A DNA stretch of 64,000 nt. Origin: Chrysomallon squamiferum (Eukaryota > Mollusca > Gastropoda > Neomphalida > Peltospiridae). The notes beneath the pieces are model-generated. The model did not search any database. It had not been told where the DNA came from and saw only the letters and a program-made list of their open reading frames with translations. Shown piece by piece: positions 1 through 12,946 of this stretch. Position numbers and translations under genes: made by a program. The stretch spans positions 4,048,264 to 4,112,263 of the forward strand of contig CM022670.1 in assembly GCA_012295275.1 (NCBI GenBank), written 5' to 3'. The number at the start of each line of letters is the position of its first letter. Position 1 is the stretch's first letter.

Positions 1-93
1 TCTAAGAAAAAAACGAACAACTGTAAGAAACCAAAAACTTATTTTATCGTACCATTCCGAAATCACGATTCCGATATTTGAATAGGATTATTA

Positions 94-146
<53 letters not shown>
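94..146. repeat. (TAA)n microsatellite
   Basis: Pure run of about 17 units. Confidence 0.95.
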
Positions 147-148
<2 letters not shown>

Positions 149-259
149 TTACTATTACTGCTGCTAATAATAATGATGATGATGGTAACAAAAAATGAAT
201 TCTTCTTATTATTATTGTAGTTGCTGTTGTGTTTTTACAAACTGAATATACACATTTTT

Positions 260-262
<3 letters not shown>

Positions 263-345
<83 letters not shown>
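263..345. repeat. (CT)n microsatellite
   Basis: About 41 uninterrupted units. The open frame through it (Ser-Leu repeat) is not a gene. Confidence 0.95.
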
Positions 346-349
<4 letters not shown>

Positions 350-1726
350 CAGATATACACACACAGTATTAATTTTGTTTTTCTGGTTTTTATTTTATTT
401 TATTTTATTTTATTTTCGCTTTTTGTTTTAGTTATACAATAACACGCTTTTTTTTTTTTTTTTTACATACTGATAAATGGTTCTTGAACGTCACACAGTT
501 GGATTGTACCTTTATGATATTTAGCTTTGCTAAACCAATCAAGAAGAGAACTCTGTGGCCTGACAGAATTGAATTAGGTTTCTGTTTAATAATTTCCGGT
601 GCAAAACTGAAATACCCGATTACATATTTTGCATCACTGGAAATCGATAACATAGCTCTACCTAGAAATTTTAAACTGCAAAAACTGTATTGTAAGATTT
701 ATGTCAGAATTTCTATTAAAGTACTAGTATATGCATGTCTATATTAGTGGAGCATTGATTGATTGATTGATTGATTGAGAGAGAGAGAGAGAGAGATTAT
801 GTTTATATGTGTCTCTCTGTGTGTGTATATGTGTATGTATGCATGGTTAAAGTGTAGTAAATTTACCTATGTATATATTAATTTCTGTATATATGTACTT
901 CATTCTATTTGTTCTTCTTTTTTTTTTTTTTTTTTTTTTTTCTTATTAGAATTTTTCTAGAGGTTTTGTTTGATTTAGCTTAGGTTGTTTGTTTGTTTCG
1001 TGTTCCCTTACACTACTAAACACGACTGCGAAACATACAATTGTTATGTAGTGATGATGTCTAAAGATAAAGTTGTCATTAACAGCAAAAAGAAATGCAT
1101 TAAATGCACCTTCTCGTAGACAGGAAAGAAGTAACCGTTACCGCTGTGATCAGAAACGATAGCCGATATCAGGTATTACTTAAACGTCCCTTCTACAATG
1201 AACTGATCACAGAAACTTATCAAATCTCATGCCAGTATCACAGCCAATGAAATCCAAACAGCTACATGAACTGACCATGCACCTCGTGGATCAGAATTTC
1301 TCAGAGAATGTGTTGTTTAACCAGCTGCCGGGAATGCGATAGTTGGTGTACAGTGTATATAATGCAGCATTTGTGTAAATATCCGGTTAGGCCCAAATCA
1401 TGCAGATATAAGTCAAATATAGATTTCTGTCTCATGTGATACTGTTCAATACTTCATTGAGATTTGTGTATTCTGCGGTAAACTGTTTCTCGTTGCATGT
1501 TCATTGACCTGTCGTTCTGTTTTTATCGTTTGGCTTCATTTCGAGACTGTCAGACATACAGCTTGGTAATAATCGTCACAGTATTATAATATCAAATCAT
1601 ACTGCTCAAAATACTCAAATGAAATGCATACAACAGACACGCGTACGCACGCACAGAAATAGAAACAGACACGAGACACACATATCCACATACGCGCACA
1701 CATATAATTATAAACAGAGATAAATG

Positions 1727-1730
<4 letters not shown>

Positions 1731-1806
<76 letters not shown>
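1731..1806. repeat. (GA)n microsatellite
   Basis: About 38 units, followed by GGGG. Confidence 0.95.
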
Positions 1807-1809
<3 letters not shown>

Positions 1810-1949
1810 GAAATATAAGACATCAGACTGAGATATTATAAACATCTACTACATTCGTTTTTCCATTAGTCCCAAGAGACAAGACATAATATACTTTGAT
1901 CTTTAATATATCAATTACTATTATTATAATTATAATTATGATGATGATG

Positions 1950-1991
<42 letters not shown>

Positions 1992-2306
1992 TTTATTTTT
2001 TTTTATTTTAAGAGTTTGATTTTGATCACAGTTTATAAATAAAATGAATGTTTATTTAGCGTCAGTTACTTACGGCGGTTTCTGTTTTTGCCTACCTCCG
2101 TAGGTAATTAAAGTAATTATGTCTCAGTTCTCAACGACGTGAGAAACGCAGCTATAAATAGCTTCTCATTACTAAAACAGAGCTCAGATAAAAGAAGTAT
2201 AAATTAGTCAATCATTTATCTATCTATTACTCACTACCAATGACCGTTAGTTCACTTACTTGTCTGTTCCTGAATTAATTATTACTATGCCAGATCTTTT
2301 CTTTCA

Positions 2307-2355
<49 letters not shown>

Positions 2356-2579
2356 TCTTTAATAATGTTAACTATACTTTTACACTGCTTGAAAATATTA
2401 TTATTATTATTATTATTGGCTTGTCGAAATAATGCATAAACCAAAAGAATAATTTGAAAGGTTTGTGCTTTAGATTAATTCAGTATTGGTTAAACGATTT
2501 GTTGCATACGGAACACAAACGGAAAAGAGATAAAACGCACTGTGCAACCGAATGTACAAGAAAATGAATGGGATTAAGA

Positions 2580-2585
<6 letters not shown>

Positions 2586-2660
<75 letters not shown>
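2586..2660. repeat. (GA)n microsatellite
   Basis: About 37 uninterrupted units. Confidence 0.95.
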
Positions 2661-2662
<2 letters not shown>

Positions 2663-4030
2663 GTCTGTGATGGAAATCATATTAATTTTATGTTATTCTT
2701 TTCTACATTTTTCTCTCTTATCACACACCCGACTTCTTTTTGAAAATACTTTCTTTTATTTTCGAGTTATTACAAGAAGTAACACAAAGGTACTTGTAAC
2801 TACAAAAGTTCTTTATTCCAGAATCTCCTTTCCGGGTTGGTTTTGTGATCACCTGAAAGAGAGGAGAGTTCACCTGCTGATGACCTGGACCGGCACAACC
2901 AATCGATTTCCATGAAATCGTTGGTCACTTTCATTGTCCTCTAATGTTTCATAAATCTTTTGTCCCTATTTGCTTGGAAAGAAAGAAGAACAAAAATAAT
3001 AAAAATAAAATTCAAATAACCGGAATTTCAATATCCTTTCTGTGTGATACCTGAACTACACCTGTCAAATGGCTGCAATCACAAATCGATGAGAGATAAT
3101 TAGCGATCACTGTGAACAACGGTGGAGATTAGACCAGAATAGTGAAAATGTCGTCAAAGCTTTTGCTTTGTTTGATGAGAGAACACTGCTTGACCACTTT
3201 AGAAAACAAAATATTTACAGTATAAAAATCGATTAAAATTAATATTGCTTGAACGATTTTCCTCCTTTGGTTTATTTACTTTGTAATTGCCCACACAACA
3301 ATTAATAAGGGGCTTCTAAATAAACTCTGGCTAAAAATAATAATAAAAAATCTTGTATGCACTTGACTATAGACTAAATACTAGAGAATTAATTTTGTTT
3401 TAAAGTGGCATTGTCTTGTGTACTATGCAGTGGCCTCGAGCAAGGGATTTTTTTATTATTATTATTATTTACTCACAGCCAGAAAAGTATATGCAGTTAC
3501 TTTGTCTGGAATGGGAAATACATCACATAAACATCCGTGATGCAATAGCAATTTTATCTCTTTTTTTTTTTTATGAAATAACACTGCTGTAGAGTGTACA
3601 GTCTGAACATTAAATACGAAGAAACCAAGTTAATAATGATGATGATAATAATAATATACAGTCCTTTTCGTTTTCTTTTCCTGCTTCTGAGAATTACGAT
3701 GAAATAACTTTAATCATTAGAATTAAAACTTGTATCAAACTTTACTCCATTTCATTTTACTCCCCCCCCTTTCAGCACCATTACTTTTCATATGTAAGTA
3801 GGTTGGTAGGTAAGAATGTATATAGGTAGATGTGTGTATGTGTGTGTGTGTGTGTGTGTGTTTCTAGTTGTACATGTCTCTAAAACCAAAAAAACGAAAG
3901 TATTAAGTTCTTAAACATAATTATGTTATAATATTTTCAGTATGAATGAAATTTGTGTGAAGAAATAAGAAAAAAAAATTAAAAACGTTTTAACAAGGAA
4001 GTTGATTGTATATGTGTGTGAATGTGAGGA

Positions 4031-4068
<38 letters not shown>

Positions 4069-4344
4069 AACTATCCTCATTTTAACAACATAGTTGTTTA
4101 CTGAGAGGAGAAATAAGATTTAAAACGAAAAGAAGATAGATAATAATTATAGGTTTAATAACATGTAATAATATGTCTTTTCCTTCTTCATCTTAAATGT
4201 AAAAAGAAATTAAATTATAATGACAATAATAGGAATATTCGACAGCTTCAGATCCTAACATCGTGTTGTGATGAAATACGCTGTAAGTTGTTCGATGAAA
4301 TACTCTGCTGTTTAGATATGCATTCCAATCTCCTATTGTGTTTT

Positions 4345-4449
4345 CTGATTGGCTAAAGCTGCCACGTGACTGTGCCTACTAATGGCAGTCAAAATGGAGG
4401 CTAAAAATGTGAGAAGCAAAGAGTAACCTACTAACAGTTTAGATGAAAT
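4345..4449 (+). promoter_or_regulatory. Candidate promoter and 5' UTR of the WWC/KIBRA gene
   Basis: An inverted CCAAT box (ATTGG, 4348-4352) and a palindromic E-box CACGTG (4363-4368) lie 82-102 bases before the start codon. No TATA box is visible. The sequence is less AT-rich than its surroundings. Two short upstream reading frames follow. Motif presence is seen directly. Promoter activity and the transcription start site are inferred, and an additional 5' non-coding exon cannot be excluded. Confidence 0.4.
4382..4426 (+). other. Upstream ORF, 14 codons, in the likely 5' UTR
   Basis: ATG at 4382 opens a frame reading MAVKMEAKNVRSKE and stops at TAA (4424-4426), 24 bases before the KIBRA start. 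If transcribed, scanning ribosomes would meet it first and it could dampen translation. No conservation is claimed. Confidence 0.35.
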
Positions 4450-4466
4450 ATGCCAAGGGAAAGTAA
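4443..4466 (+). other. Overlapping uORF of 7 codons
   Basis: ATG at 4443 is in another frame and stops at TAA 4464-4466, after the main ATG at 4450. It reads MKYAKGK. Such an overlapping uORF would compete directly with the main start. It is a sequence observation only. Confidence 0.35.
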
Positions 4467-4577
4467 TGGGGATCTTTCCCTACCCGAAGGCTGGGAGAAA
4501 GCAAGCGACTACGATGGAAAAGTATTCTTTATAGACCACATTAACCACCGGACGACGTGGATCGACCCTCGCGACAG
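4450..4577 (+). CDS. WWC1/kibra-like: KIBRA exon 1: start codon and first WW domain
   Basis: Residues 1-42 plus two bases of codon 43. WW1 starts at LPEGWEKA and ends at TTWIDPRD. The two signature Trp (W15, W37) and Pro40 are present, so this WW should bind PPxY ligands such as LATS or angiomotin-type partners (family knowledge). The donor is CAG|GTAGGA. The ATG at 4450 has A at -3. Confidence 0.93.
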
Positions 4578-5961
4578 GTAGGATTGGAGCCGCGTTGATA
4601 AGTTGTCATTTGTGTATGTTGCTAAATAGCACCAAGTCGCGTTTGGAGTTGTAACTGTTACCACGTCAGTGATATGGATCCTAAAATGATTCGGATATTA
4701 AAGTTTGTTGTCGTGTAACCTACAACGATTCTGCAGTGTTCGAATTATTATTGCTATTACAGATTTTTGTTTTTTGTTGTGCTTTTCCCCCTTCGCTTTG
4801 TCGGCTATCCCAGGATAACTAATCCTTCGATATTCACCAACTTGACAAGATCTGTTTTTGTTTATAAATTTAGTCTTGTTTCCATGTATATGTCATAGAA
4901 AGAAAGTTAGAAAATTAAAGCTATACGATTGTAAGGGGAAGGTTAAACAAAAGTACAGTCTGTGAATAACGTGAATGAAATTTGTGGATTGTAGGATAGA
5001 TATAAAGGTATTCCTTTGTCGGTTTTCATTTAGCACTACTCTAGTAACCAGTCAGTTGGCCATTCATCATAACAGGTGTAATACAATATATAAATCCATA
5101 AATAATAAGTAAGTAAATAAAAATAATACAGTTCAGTTATTGAATGTGCAATATTTTCTAAAGTATACATCATAAAAAAGAAAGAAATATGTATCTTAAC
5201 AGATACATATGTCCAACGTAAATGAATGACGATAATGGTTAAAATGATGTATTTGTTTTAGAATAGGTATTTTATATATTTTGCTGTAAAAGTATTTCTT
5301 TTTTTTATCTCAGACACAAGATAATGAAAATTTTATATGCATTTCGATTTGTGGGATAAACCAGTTAGTATTGTTTTCTTTGTTGTTTGAAGTATTGTTG
5401 TCTTATTATAACTACATTTCTGGACATTTGCTTTTTGTTATTATGACTTGCTACATTGTTGACATTAGCAACTTCGTATATTTATTAATATTATAAACAT
5501 TTTTTTTTCAATTGTATAATATATGAAAACATGTCAACTGTAAAAACATCAGACAGTAAACACGTATCTTCAGAAACACCAATCATATGCACAGTTCCTG
5601 TATTTTAGTTTTTACACAGATGCTTTTTTACATTTTAATAAGTATAAACAACAAGCAGTTTATTTTCAGAACTGACAGATTTGTTTAATGATATCATAAA
5701 CACCGTTTATATATAATATGGATATTTAATTGTAGTGATACTTATACTTTATTGCACAAGAGGAAACAGATATGAATATTGACAACTTTGGTATAGAACT
5801 CAATGGAAAAAAAATGTAGATGTGTGTACAGTTTGTGTATATAGATCACACAGGTTTTCTCAAACTTTTTTGTTTGTTGACAAAACATGTTATTGTGTGC
5901 ATATAATTTGCACAAAATGCCACAAGTAACACAAATATTACATATACATATACATATACAT

Positions 5962-5992
<31 letters not shown>

Positions 5993-8900
5993 CATATACA
6001 TACACATACACATACACATACATATATATATATATATATATATCTTTTATTTTCAAATTCATGATCAAAACAATAATTGTAAATTGTTAATAATTTTTTT
6101 GTTTTGACCAACAATACAGAGTTAGCAATGCAACCATCCTAAAATTGTTCATTCATCTGCAACATAATTAGAAATCATTAACCACCATGTCCTGTGATTC
6201 CCATCTGTCATACAAAACATTAATTTTTAATTGGGTTTGATTCATAGGAACAAGAACGCAAAACTTAAAGAGTGGTCAGTGGTTAAAAATGACCCCTGCC
6301 TAGCTAATAGATTTAATAGTTTTTAATCTTGTAAATCTCATTGGTTTGGAGATCGAGTGACAGATCTTTAATCATGCTGATAACATCATCAGAGCCGAGG
6401 TGTGAAATATGTCCATCTGGGAATACTTGGTGATTAACACAGCATAGAAAAGTTAACACCTGCTGAAGCCACTGGTTAGCACCTGTATACATCTCTCTGT
6501 GGTGCAACAGTTTGTGCTACATGTATAACAGGTAGCTGCAGGCTATAAAAACATGGGGATTAATTTAATAGGCATGTATGCATTTTAATAAAATAATGTA
6601 AATGTTTTGATATTTTGTCACACACCTACATATAAACATTTATGTTGAAAACTGTATGCAATTAATGTGAATGAATTAACTTTCATCTTCAAAATGTAAC
6701 AAAATAATAGCATGGTAATCTACATATCTATAGCTGAAACATTATTTAGTAATTAATAGATTTATTTATAAAAAGTTTTATTTACTTGAAAGTGAATAAA
6801 ATATTTTTATAAAACAGATGATAATGCCATAATATGTATATGTTTACATACATCTACAAAACCATCAGCTTTCATATATTTAAACATGTTTTTTAATACT
6901 GATGCTTGTTGATCATGAATTTTCATATTTACTAAGAAGTTCATTATCATGAAACAAAATTACAATTTTGCATGTATCTACAGATTAGTTTTCAGACATT
7001 ATTGTTGTCTAATAATCTGTGTTTGTATTAAGTATTACAGAGCTGTAATTACATACATATGTTCTGCATTTTTACATCAGTTGAATTCCATAAAGTATTT
7101 AGTTGTTACTGACTCTTTCACCTTTAAATTATGATATTTAAGGAATTTGCATTCATGCATTGTATATTACAGCGGCTATTTGGGTTACTGATTTCTGTAG
7201 TGTAGTTATTGTTTGGGTTATTGCACTGTGTATTGTTTGGATTATATGGATTACTGTTTTGTATATTGTGGTATTATTTGGGTTATTGCACTGTGTACTG
7301 CAGTTGTTATTTGGGTTACTGATTTGTGTAGTATAGTTATTGTTTAGGTTATTGCACTGTGTATTGTTTGTTACATTATTTGGGTTGTGTGTAATGCATA
7401 CTGTGTTATATGGGTATTGTGAACTGCAGACTATTACAGTTTTAACTGGTTTATTGCTTTTTGTATTGAGGTTTGTGTTACTACATTGTACTACAGTTGT
7501 TACTTGGGTTACTATGTTGTAGAAGAGTTATTTGAGTTATTACATTGTATTACAGTTATTTGGGTTACTACATTGTATTGTAGTTGATGTTTGTGTGGTT
7601 ACATTGTAATTTGTATTACAGTTGTTACTTGGGTTAGAGTGTTGTAGTGCAGTTATTTGGGTTACTACATCCTAGTACAGTTACTGGGGTTACTACCTTG
7701 TATTAAGTGATTTTTGGTTACTGCATTGTATTACAGTTGTTATTTGTGTTACTACATTGTATTACAGTTATTTGGGTTACTACATTGTATTGTAGTTGAT
7801 GTTTGTGTGGTTACATTGTAATTTGTATTACAGTTGTTACTTGGGTTAGTGTTGTAGTGCAGTTATTTGGGTTACTACATCCTAGTACAGTTACTGGGGT
7901 TACTACCTTGTATTAAGTGATTTTTGGTTACTGCATTGTATTACAGTTGTTATTTGTGTTACTACATTGTATTACAGTTATTTGGGTTACTACATTGCAT
8001 TGCAGTTGTTATTTGGGTTGCTACATTGTATTACAGTTATTTCGGTTACTACATTGTATTACAGTTGTTATTTGGGTTACTACATTGTATTACAGTTATT
8101 TGGGTTACTACATTGCATTGCAGTTGTTATTTGGGTTGCTACATTGTATTACAGTTATATGGGTTACTACATTGTATTACAGTTATTTGGGTTACTACAT
8201 TGCACTGCAGTTGTTATTTGGGTTACTACATTGTATTATAGCAGTTATTTGGGTATTGTATTATTCACTGCTGTTGTTATTTGGGTCACTACATTGTATG
8301 TAACAACTGTTGTTTAAGTTGCTACATTGTTCATTTTAATTGCTATTTCCTTTGTTTAACTATAAAAGTCCTTTTCTGTTTTCTTTTTTGACAGGGAGAA
8401 ATAACAGTTACACAAATAGTATATGAGCTACCATATTTTCAGACCATTTATTTTGTTATTTTTAACAAACACATAAATATATTCAGAGATACACTGATGC
8501 ATGTACATGCAAATTGGAAACTCTAATGTTCTTCATAACCTTGATTTCTCACGTGAGTGGTCCATGTGGAAGCAGTTTGAGCCAGATGTCTGTTTCTGAT
8601 TGCAAAAGTGTGTGGTGATCCAGTACTTGTTTATATTTCTCTACATGTCTACCTTGTAGCAGTCTGACCTTTCACTCTGTGGTATTTTCCCCACAAAGCA
8701 CACATGTCCTGGTGTCACCACTGATGACCCTGGTGCACCCAAAGCACGCCCTACACGTACATGTTCATCAGTCAGAGCAGGATGACCTATCACTTTGTAT
8801 CTTGTTGCCAGTTGGTATTGTTTTGCAATGATTACATTTCTGTTTTTATTTTGTACCTTCAGTATTTTGATAAGGCCAACAACCTTTATCAACTTTGCTT

Positions 8901-11900
8901 CCATAGCAGTTTTTTTGTGTGTTTTTTCTGTTGTTGTTTTGAAAATTCCTTTTTCATTTCAGAAATTTTTATTTTTGCTGTTAACAATTTACTGGATCAA
9001 GTCTCATTATTAATGTTTAAGAATTAATGTTGTGAGATATAGTTTGTCAGTCTTTTTCTGTGTTTGTTGAAAACATAAATCATATTCTGTGTTTTAAAAG
9101 TTATAATCTTCAGGTTTTTTTTTTGAATTGTTCATAATTTCCTTTGTATTTTTCCTCTTATTATTTAAAGCCAGTTTTACAAATCGATTTATTTTGTATA
9201 TGATCATTATGTAAGAACAATACATTCTATTGACACCAAACAAGTTAATAATAAACTACAGCAAAGTGTTATGAATTATTCATTTATTCATTAGAAGAGC
9301 TGTATATCTTTGTCTCACTAGGATTTACAGACACAATCTAATTACTCCTTTGTGACTATATTGTTTATATCAAATGTTCAAACATTGGTTACTATCCAAA
9401 CTACTGCAATACTTTTGCTGCTTGTATTCAGATACATATATATATATATATCTTTTCTCCTTTTTTTTGGCATTCATTGTAACTCTAAGGAGTGGTCTTC
9501 AGGTTTGGTAAAGTGATTTGTTTAAACCAAATAATAGCAATGTCTTCGTGAAATGGTTTTCACATTTTTACATGCTGGTATTTCACTTTATGATTTCATA
9601 ATAATTACTCTGCTCACTATTATTTACAGCAAAACGAGTTGGCTGTGATTCTTTTAGATCAGATTTCCTTGTAGAGAATGTTCAGCAAATTCCCATTCCA
9701 ATCAGTTTCATATGACTTGGATTATTAAGGCTGTGATATGTGTTCTATCTGTTCACTGGAAGTTATATATTAATATAAATAATTAGGGTAGACCAAAGAA
9801 TGGCAGTAACTGGTTTCATCTCTCATGTAACCATTGTGCAAAAATATTTATTACTGACACCTAATGACTGTTATCATAATGTTAACACTGTAAGTGGGGA
9901 AAAAATCCACAGAAATTATAGTTATATTCCATAAAGTATTTAGTTGTCAGTGTATTAAGTTAAAATATTAAATATTAAAATCATATACTAACCAAATAAG
10001 CTTAAAATCAAAAACATCTCTGTATAAACATTAATAAAATTTGATAAATGGATTGTTAATATTTTTATTTCTTTCCTAAAAAAAAAAAAAAAAAAATCTT
10101 ATATATAAGCATATAATTTTTTTTATAGAGATCAAATAAAATGTTCATATTTTAAACTTTATTATTATTATTATTATTATTTGGTACAATAAATACATTA
10201 GTATTGTTAAAGTAGCTTTATCATTTTTAAAAATCTATTTATCTTTTTCAGGTTTTTTGTATATTAAACTATGCTGACCTAGTAATCTGAGTATATGAAT
10301 AATTGGAACGTGTTAATGAATATTTACTGTTCTGAGCTGACCTAATAATCTCCACAAATATGATTGATTAATAAACTGTTAAAGATAATTTACAATTAAG
10401 CTAAACCTGCAAATGATAATGTTATATTAGAATATCTTGTTAATTAATTTTAACATTACCAACATTACCATTTCAGAAAACCCTTCTTTATTTATTTATT
10501 TACTTATTTTTAAATTTTTTTAATTTGAAATATTGCTAACTTTTCCTCTGGTAATTGCTTAAGCTATTAGTAGATCACTGCCTGTAGTGTTTGTGTGGAA
10601 ATATGTTTGGAATGCGAGTAGATGATCTTATCTCTCTCTAGAGATAACACCTCTGTTGTTTTTGTCTTCGGAGGCCTCGTTTGGGTAGTTAGTAATACTA
10701 ATGTTGCCTTAGATGTGTAATTAATACTAACAGGTCTTAAACGTGTAAAGTTAGTAGGCCTCAAAAATGTATATCTTAAAAATGTGTCAAACCTGTAATG
10801 ATTTAAAGGTATAGTCTTAAATATGTAATATTTCTAGGCCTTAATGATTTATCCTAAATGTGCAGCACTCACTATGTCTGAAAGTTTTGCATTAAATGAA
10901 TAATAGTAGGCCTTTAAAAATACTGTTTTTAAAAGGTCTTGAAGTTTCTGTCTTTAATTTATAAAATATACAGGTCTTTGAATTTTGTACAGCATATACA
11001 CCAGAAAAAAATATAGTTTAATGTTTTCTATAAAGTCTTAATAATAAGTTACATTTTTGATATTTTATTCACCGTTTGTAACTTTCTGTATGTAATACTG
11101 TAGGGTTTGGGTTGTTACGAAATAGTAACAATGACAGTAATTAATATGGCTTAATGTTTAGTTATTTTTTGTCTTTTAACATTGTTTTAAATGTGCCACA
11201 ACGATATGGCTTAAAGTTTGTGCCAACTTGTAACAAGTTGGGTATATTATTTTTGACATTGTGTTATGTGATACAGATAGAGATATACAGTATATTTTAC
11301 AAGTTTTGATGTTAATATATAATTTGTAACTTTGTCTTACATGTAGAATATTTTGTGGAATTTAAAAAAAATTATTGGCACCTTTGCCAGGTTTGTGTAA
11401 TAGCTGTTTTCAGTTGGGAAAACATTCATACATTCATCCATTCATTCATTCTTTCATATTTCATTTATCATTTCTTCTGTTCATTCATTTCTTTATTTGT
11501 TAATTCATTGATTTGGCTAACATCATATTTGTATATGTTAGTAAAATGTTTTGTTGTTTTATGGTATTCATTTGAACAAAACACTTTCAAAATAAGTAGA
11601 TAAATAAAAGTCGTAAGTTATACCGGATCATAAGTTATGTCATCTTGTCTTTGTTGATAAGAATGTGATCTACAACTACTAGCAATTGCAGCTTGTAAAA
11701 TGGAAAAAAAAAATAATATATATATATGTGTTATCTAAAAAAAAAAAAAGTATGGAAATTAACATAGCATTTAGTTTAATAACAAAAATAACAGTAATAC
11801 ATAGCATTCTTTTTATGTGTTAATGCATATATGCATGAAACATGAATACGTATGTAAATAATATAAATTTTTTGGTCACACAGATTATTTACTAATGTAA

Positions 11901-12887
11901 TCCATATATGTCATTATCTATGCTATGTATTTGTATGTACATACACCACACACAAATACACATTCAAATGTATTACAATTGCATTATATATAAATGATTG
12001 TTGTTTATCAAATGAATGTAATATATATGTACAAACAGGATAAAAAATTTAAATTTTAGTAGAAAGGATATATATATATATATATACATTTACTGCTTAA
12101 TATTATATAAAAATTATATATTAATACAAAACACATTAGTAGTAATAATTAATCAGTAACTGTGAGCAGGTAACTAATTTAAAAAAAGAAACCCCCAAAA
12201 CAACAACAACTTAATGAATGAAACATTTTAGGAAATTCATGAAAAAGATAATAACATTTAACAATCCCTGTTTGTTTTTCATACAGTAGTTAATATTTCA
12301 CTACTTAATGTGGCCTGTCATCTGCATCCTCTCCTGCTTTCACCTTTTTGTACATAAAAAAAAAGAAAAAAAAGAAGTGTTATTCAGAGTAGAGCTCAGA
12401 GTAACTGGGGAAGTCTGGAATACATTGACCTAGAGTCTAGAACAAAATTTCATTTGTGCATATGAAGATAAAGCTATGCAAATGGTAGCTCTCTTACACG
12501 TTGTCATTTGATAAAGTCGTAAACTGCATTCCTGTGTGATAAACCAGAATTTATAGCCAGTTGAAAGTTGCTGATGCAGTACAGCCTCCATCAAAGCAAC
12601 GTCTTGACAGTGCCAAGCATGTTAGATAGACTTCACTGTTAACATTTGTCTTGAAATCTCCAGTTAAAGAGGAAAAAAATATGATTAAATATGGTCAGTC
12701 CTGAATAATGTACATATAAATCATTTAAGTGTTAAAAGTGTAATAAATCCTTATTTTGTATATTTCTGCATGTTTTTTGTTTTTTTTACTATAATATATA
12801 TAATAAATAAAAAATAAAAAATGACATCAAAAAAAATGTAAACCAAATTCAGTGCCTCAAAAACAAACATAGAAAAGAGGAGGGAAA

Positions 12888-12946
<59 letters not shown>

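Larger units (their letters stand above)
1..4330. other. Upstream intergenic region, no gene recognised
   Basis: No exon-like sequence with family similarity was found here. The stretch is dominated by microsatellites, listed separately, plus poly-T at 2309-2353, (TG)n at about 3831-3861 and poly-A at 4037-4066. Better-mixed, less AT-rich islands lie at about 480-720, 1010-1560 and 2790-3240. None gives a protein I recognise. They may be regulatory or eroded repeats. Open frames here are mostly translations of CT/GA repeats. Confidence 0.6.

Noticed and set aside
221-442. Open frame rich in Ser-Leu
   Set aside because: Translation of a (CT)n microsatellite. The same applies to similar frames near 1584-1823, 2480-2915, 12751-12957, 20736-20933, 32454-32687 and 42063-42293.
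6313-6507. Minus-strand 64-codon frame with [14 protein letters not shown]
   Set aside because: It has no ATG start in frame, a stop close upstream and no donor. No family recognised, so it is not called a gene.
7917-8317. Overlapping plus-strand frames of 105-128 codons with repeated hydrophobic peptide
   Set aside because: A 30-base repeat (multiple of three) stays open in several frames. There is no splice or family support, so this is a minisatellite by-product.
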